This document shows positions 6,354-8,760 of a stretch of DNA of 8,760 nt, in pieces. The notes beneath the pieces were generated by a model. It ran no database searches, was not told the DNA's origin, and saw only the letters and a list, made by a program, of their open reading frames with translations. The translations under genes were made by a program, and so were the position numbers. The stretch is from Actinomycetota bacterium. GTDB lineage: Bacteria; Actinomycetota; Thermoleophilia; Solirubrobacterales; Solirubrobacteraceae. Position 1 is the first letter of the stretch; each line of letters opens with the position of its first letter. Where the stretch lies: positions 1 through 8,760 of the forward strand of contig VAWY01000232.1 of assembly GCA_005888335.1 (NCBI GenBank), read 5' to 3'.

Positions 6354-6410
6354 ATGCTCGCGGCAGACCTTCACGAGGCGTTGGAGCGCGTGGCCGAAGG
6401 ACGCGGGTGA
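6354..6410 (+). pseudogene. STAS-like gene tail (C-terminal fragment)
   Basis: A short frame encodes LAADLHEALERVAEGRG and ends at TGA 6408-6410. It looks like the C-terminal helix of a longer protein, and its last 47 bp match 8424-8470 at 38 of 47 positions, where the tail follows a STAS-domain N-terminus. The ATG codons at 6341-6354 belong to the operator junction and are probably not native starts. The gene would have ended convergently with fprA, 6 bp away. Confidence 0.4.
6364..6410 (+). repeat. 47-bp diverged repeat, copy 1
   Basis: It is 81% identical (38 of 47) to 8424-8470 in the same orientation. Both copies end at a TGA and both read as the same peptide pattern, AD[LV]H-x-ALERVA. 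The pattern is that of two paralogous gene ends, not a mobile repeat. Confidence 0.75.
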
Positions 6411-6418
6411 CCCGCGTC
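6400..6418. terminator. Hairpin between convergent stop codons
   Basis: GACGCGGG and CCCGCGTC form a perfect 8-bp GC-rich stem around a TGA loop. The loop is the stop codon of the plus-strand tail, and the fprA stop lies in the other arm. The position between converging genes suggests a bidirectional terminator. There is no T-tract, which is common in high-GC actinobacteria. Confidence 0.45.
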
Positions 6419-7805
6419 AGCGCCGCGACGAAGCAGTCGCGCCGCGGCGGGCGGCTTGGCGCAGCTCGTCCCAGTCGACGAGCTTGACGCGGGGGCGGCC
6501 CTGGGGCTCGCCGGCCTCGCGCTCCAGTTGATCGATGGCCGCCCAGCCCTGCCAGTCGACCGCGTGGGGCGCCTGGGCGATCAGCGCGTCGATGTCTTCC
6601 TTGGCCGGTTCGGGGAGCTTGCCGGCATTCGAGTCCTCGATGACCTTGGCCACGGTGTCCTGGGAGTCCTTCTTGTTGGTCCCGATCACCCCCGACGGGC
6701 CGCGCTTGATCCAGCCGGTGACGTACTCGCCCGCGCAGATCTCGCCGTCGTCGTCGACGACGCGCCCGCCCTCGTTGCGGATCAGCCCGCGCCGCTCGTC
6801 GAACGGGATGCCCGCCAGCGGCACGCCGAGATACCCGATCGAGCGAAACACCAGCTCGCACTCCAGCTCGAAGAACTCGCCGATACCCTTCGCGCGCCCG
6901 TCGACGATCTCGTTGCGCTCGAGCCGCAGGCCGCGCATGTGCCCCTCCGGGCCCTCCAGCACCTCGACCGGGGAGACGAGGAACTCGAAGCGCACGCGCA
7001 TCGGCTTGCCCTGCGGCTCGCGCGCCGCGTAGTCGCGCAGGATCTCGACGTTGAGCCGGTTGGTGCGGTGCGCCTGCTCGGACTCGAGCCACGCCTGGCT
7101 CTCCGCGTCGAGCTCGAGGTCGGCGGGGTCGACGATGACGTCGGCGCGCTCGAGCTCGCCCATCTCGCGCAGCTCCGGGTTGGTGAACGCCGCCTGCGCC
7201 GGCCCGCGGCGCCCGAGGATCACGACCTCCTCGACGCGCGCCGCCGTCAGCACCTCGATCGCATGGTCGGCCGTGTCGGTCGTGGCGAGCTCGCCCTCGG
7301 CCAAGGCGATCATCCTCGCCACGTCGATCGCCACGTTGCCGTTGCCGATGACGGCCGCGCGCCGGGCGTTGAGCAGGTCGAACTCCAGCCCGCTGTAATC
7401 CGGATGGCCGTTGTACCAGGCGACGAACTCCGTCGCCGCGTGCGAACCGCGGAGGTCCTCGCCCGGGATGCCCATCCGGCGGTCGGTCGCCGTGCCCACC
7501 GCGTAGACCACCGCGTGGTAGTGCGAGCGCAGATCGTCGCGCGAGACATCCGTCCCCAGCTCGACGCCGCCCGCGAAGCGGAACCGCTCGTGCTCGGCCG
7601 TCTTGTCGAAGGCCTTGGTCACCGCCTTGATCTTCGGGTGATCGGGCGCCACCCCGGCGCGCACCAACCCGAACGGCGTCGGCAGCCGGTCGTAGAGATC
7701 GACCTCGAACTCGGGGTCGGTCGAGGCCAAAAGCTGCGTAGCCGCGTAGAACCCCGACGGCCCCGACCCGACGACCGCCACGCGAAACGGACGACTCGTT
7801 GGCAT
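6417..7805 (-). CDS. fprA: Ferredoxin-NADP+ reductase, adrenodoxin-reductase type
   Basis: The 462-aa flavoprotein transfers electrons between NADPH and a ferredoxin, typically feeding cytochrome P450 or other ferredoxin-dependent oxygenases. Motifs are the FAD-binding VVGSGPSGFYAA (residues 11-22), LPTPFGLVRAGVAPDH (41-56), the NADP-binding VIGNGNVAIDVAR (152-164), ILGRRGPAQAAFTNPELREM (196-215) and the C-terminal YVTGWIKRGPSGVIGTNK (361-378). These match mitochondrial adrenodoxin reductase and mycobacterial FprA over the full length. ATG 7805 is preferred: the -10 candidate TATATC ends at 7815, so the ATG at 7814 would fall before the transcript start, while 7805 lies 9 nt after the -10 and fits leaderless translation. 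No ferredoxin or P450 gene is adjacent. The composite operator upstream ties it to the TetR-controlled set. Confidence 0.97.
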   Translation of the reverse strand: MPTSRPFRVAVVGSGPSGFYAATQLLASTDPEFEVDLYDRLPTPFGLVRAGVAPDHPKIKAVTKAFDKTAEHERFRFAGGVELGTDVSRDDLRSHYHAVVYAVGTATDRRMGIPGEDLRGSHAATEFVAWYNGHPDYSGLEFDLLNARRAAVIGNGNVAIDVARMIALAEGELATTDTADHAIEVLTAARVEEVVILGRRGPAQAAFTNPELREMGELERADVIVDPADLELDAESQAWLESEQAHRTNRLNVEILRDYAAREPQGKPMRVRFEFLVSPVEVLEGPEGHMRGLRLERNEIVDGRAKGIGEFFELECELVFRSIGYLGVPLAGIPFDERRGLIRNEGGRVVDDDGEICAGEYVTGWIKRGPSGVIGTNKKDSQDTVAKVIEDSNAGKLPEPAKEDIDALIAQAPHAVDWQGWAAIDQLEREAGEPQGRPRVKLVDWDELRQAARRGATASSRR

Positions 7806-7814
7806 CCGCGCCAT

Positions 7815-7854
7815 GATATACGATGCCGAACAGTCTGTCCGGTCAGAACGTCCG
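7815..7854 (-). promoter_or_regulatory. fprA promoter with operator E
   Basis: This is one of the two best composite operators (7827-7854): CGAACA-GTC-TGTCCG overlaps CGGTCA-GAA-CGTCCG by two bases, 19 of 22 consensus positions. Six bases further is the minus-strand -10 candidate TATATC (7820-7815). The operator covers the -35 region, so binding should block transcription of fprA. Confidence 0.65.
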
Positions 7855-8020
7855 ATTTCTGCTCGGTCGCGCTGATCCTCCAGCGCGAGTATGCCAGCCG
7901 CGCGCGTGACGTTCGCGCGCGGGGCCAAAACCCCATAGTGCCCGTCCCCAAATCCCATCCCCCCGGCGGGGCGAGATCGACGCGGGTTGGCCGTACCGTC
8001 CAGCTCGGGGTCCCGCATCG
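7855..8020. other. Intergenic region with GC hairpins
   Basis: No convincing gene lies here. CCGCGCGCG (7898-7906) and CGCGCGCGG (7914-7922) form a perfect 9-bp stem with a 7-nt loop (TGACGTT). It is followed at once by GGGGCC-AAAA-CCCC (7921-7934) and by CCCC-GGC-GGGG near 7965-7976. No T-tract follows, so a terminator is uncertain; alternating CG could simply reflect composition. It separates the divergent fprA and the 47-aa gene. Confidence 0.4.
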
Positions 8021-8164
8021 ATGATCCAGCTCACCTACGTGGAATCCGACATCCCCGACGGGATGACGATCGGCGTATGGCGCCGGCAGCGCTGCGCCGC
8101 ACCCGCGCCCAAGCGCGCCTGGTGGCCGCTGGTCCGCCGGAGGCGCACGGCGGGCGGCCCATGA
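8021..8164 (+). CDS. Small basic protein, 47 aa, unknown function
   Basis: The frame from ATG 8021 encodes MIQLTYVESDIPDGMTIGVW, then a cluster rich in Arg, Lys and Trp, ending AGGP. The first 20 residues are balanced and protein-like, with a hydrophobic-strand start and the DIPDGMT turn. I have the impression that tiny actinobacterial proteins open with a similar TYV[ED]SD[IV]PxGMT pattern, but I cannot verify this. The C-terminal half is strongly basic (RRRR near the end), compatible with nucleic-acid or membrane-surface binding. The ribosome site is weak (GGGG about 10 nt upstream) and TACCGT at 7994-7999 is the only -10 candidate. The broken STAS gene follows 91 bp downstream on the same strand. 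Confidence 0.55.
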   Translation: MIQLTYVESDIPDGMTIGVWRRQRCAAPAPKRAWWPLVRRRRTAGGP

Positions 8165-8209
8165 CTCGCTCCCACGGCTCGTTCGCTGCGGCGCTTTCGC
8201 GCGGCAGAA

Positions 8210-8240
8210 ACCAGGCATCCGCCACCGTGGCGGATGTGGT
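8210..8240 (+). promoter_or_regulatory. Hairpin just upstream of the STAS-gene ribosome site
   Basis: CATCCGCC (8216-8223) pairs with GGCGGATG (8229-8236) around a 5-nt ACCGT loop. As DNA this is a 21-bp near-perfect palindrome. After a 2-nt GG bulge, ACCA and TGGT add four more pairs. It ends 3 nt before AAGGAGG (8244-8250). It could be a translational control stem in RNA or a dimeric-protein operator; no known riboswitch class is recognised. Confidence 0.5.
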
Positions 8241-8255
8241 GGCAAGGAGGCGCAC

Positions 8256-8470
8256 ATGCACCCGGCACGCAGGCTGTCCGCGGACGAGGAGGGCAGGCGC
8301 TTCGCGTTCCGCTCTGCCCTCCCTCCGTTCTCGGTCCGGACGGTCCAGAGGGACCGGGTGCGCGTCGTCGAGGTCGAGGGCGAGATCGACATCCTGACCG
8401 CGCCCAAGGTCGCCGCGGCCCAGCAGACGTTCACGGGGCCTTGGAGCGGGTGGCCCCGCGGCGCGGGTGA
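8256..8470 (+). pseudogene. STAS-domain (anti-sigma antagonist-like) gene, centre deleted
   Basis: ATG 8256 follows a near-perfect ribosome site, AAGGAGG, at 5 nt. The first 56 residues include FSVRTVQRDRVRVVEVEGEI and DILTAPKVAAA. This is the usual opening of STAS anti-sigma-factor antagonists: two strands ending G-E-[IL]-D, then T-[AV]-P helix 1. The expected VDLSGVxFxDSSGL segment with its phosphorylatable Ser is absent. From 8423 the sequence continues, in a different frame, as ADVHGALERVAPRRG with TGA at 8468, like the last helix of such a protein. The middle, about 40-50 residues, is missing and the frames no longer agree. The in-frame continuation runs through operator F into the next gene and is meaningless. 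The domain call rests on pattern only. Confidence 0.55.
8424..8470 (+). repeat. 47-bp diverged repeat, copy 2
   Basis: This is the partner of 6364-6410, with 9 mismatches in 47 bp. Here it follows a STAS-like N-terminus and precedes operator F; at the other locus it lies on the other side of operator D. Confidence 0.75.
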
Positions 8471-8482
8471 GCTCGCGCTCTT

Positions 8483-8524
8483 CGGACATATTGTACAGAC
8501 ATATTGTGCGGATGCTGATATAGT
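8483..8524 (+). promoter_or_regulatory. Secreted-protein gene promoter with operator F
   Basis: Operator F (8483-8510) matches 19 of 22 consensus positions: CGGACA-TAT-TGTACA, then CAGACA-TAT-TGTGCG. It is visibly a 13-bp direct repeat of GACATATTGT. CAGACA (8496-8501) and TATAGT (8519-8524), 17 bp apart, form a plausible plus-strand promoter, with the -35 inside the operator. Confidence 0.7.
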
Positions 8525-8580
8525 TCCGCGCAGTCGAGGCAGGGGAACGGCCTCACGATGCGGCTCGGGAGGCCGGCACG

Positions 8581-8760
8581 ATGAGAGATGGTGGTGGGAG
8601 GCCGGCCCGGCCGGTCGGCAAACGACGCGCGCTGCTGGTGGTGGCGCTCGGTGGGCTGTTGGGCGCGGGCCTGGCGGCGCGCGGGGCGTCCGCGGACCAG
8701 CACACCCAGGTCGTCACGCTGCCGACCGGGCAGACGGTCACCGTGACCGTCGACGTGCCG
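8581..8760 (+). CDS. Secreted protein, N-terminus only (runs off right edge)
   Basis: Sixty codons are visible from ATG 8581, with GGGAGG 9 nt upstream. The N-terminus is a classical Sec signal peptide: a basic start (VGKRRA), a hydrophobic core of about 15 residues (LLVVALGGLLGAGLAA), then RGASA before DQHTQ, an AxA-type cleavage site at about residue 38. The exposed part begins TQVVTLPTGQTVTVTVDVP, a Thr/Val-rich beta-strand pattern seen in many extracellular proteins; the family cannot be named. An 8-codon ORF (ATG 8558, MRLGRPAR) ends in a TGA that overlaps this ATG as ATGA and might be a coupling leader. The operator-covered promoter at 8483-8524 suggests the protein belongs to the same regulon, which would add an export or surface function. 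Confidence 0.75.
   Translation, partial: MRDGGGRPARPVGKRRALLVVALGGLLGAGLAARGASADQHTQVVTLPTGQTVTVTVDVP

Noticed and set aside
7814..8018. 68-residue upstream extension of FprA
   Set aside because: It crosses the operator, the -10 box and GC hairpins, and FprA proteins begin just before the FAD motif.
6456..8024. 522-aa open frame on the plus strand
   Set aside because: It lies opposite fprA, whose motifs are unambiguous on the minus strand; long antisense frames are expected at this GC content.
8161..8397. Continuation ORF from the ATG overlapping the stop of the 47-aa gene (ATGA)
   Set aside because: The translation is Arg/Ser-rich with no protein-like pattern and overlaps the STAS start, which has a much better ribosome site.
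3316..8510. CRISPR array or transposon inverted repeats as the source of the repeated motif
   Set aside because: The copies are dispersed, imperfect, lack regular spacers and no cas or transposase gene is present; their symmetry and promoter position fit operators.

Overview
The window is high-GC DNA with dense coding on the minus strand, GTGA and ATGA stop/start overlaps, and several starts that look leaderless. With an FprA-type ferredoxin reductase, an EthR-like TetR regulator, paired acyl-CoA dehydrogenases and STAS-type fragments, this suggests an actinomycete, perhaps the Thermoleophilia/Solirubrobacterales. That placement is inference from gene style; no rRNA or marker gene is present.

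Layout. (1) 1-3343, minus strand: a tight operon of short-chain dehydrogenase (SDR), CrtI/amine-oxidase-like FAD oxidoreductase and acyl-CoA dehydrogenase (ACAD, running off the left edge), with promoter and operator at 3301-3343. (2) 3344-4848, minus: a decayed stretch with a fragment resembling an SCP2 (sterol-carrier) domain and a second ACAD that lost its C-terminal end. Two copies of a 103-bp direct repeat (102/103 identical) bracket the ACAD. (3) 4849-5653: a divergent control region with two operators, then a plus-strand TetR-family regulator. (4) 5654-6416: no intact gene. It holds a flavin-monooxygenase fragment, a kinase-like phosphotransferase N-terminus, an unidentified N-terminal fragment, a STAS-like gene tail and two more operators. 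(5) 6417-7854, minus: intact fprA with its own operator. (6) 7855-8760, plus: an intergenic region with a strong hairpin, a 47-aa protein gene, a broken STAS-domain gene, another operator, and the start of a secreted protein that runs off the right edge.

The main discovery candidate is a family of seven 28-bp composite operators. Each is two CGGACA-N3-TGTCCG pseudo-palindromes offset by 13 bp, so that they share two bases. They lie at 3316, 4872, 4903, 6096, 6323, 7827 and 8483. In five cases the operator ends 6-10 bp upstream of a plausible -10 hexamer and so covers the -35 region. The TetR gene at 4955 sits in the middle with two operators in its divergent promoter region, which makes it the obvious candidate regulator. 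The implied regulon is a lipid or isoprenoid acyl-CoA catabolic set (ACADs, SDR, FAD oxidoreductase, SCP2, FMO, phosphotransferase) together with the FprA electron-transfer reductase.

The second theme is decay. At least six genes here are fragments, and several breakpoints lie at or next to an operator or at a repeat edge. This could be genuine reductive rearrangement through short repeats. A misassembly must be excluded first.
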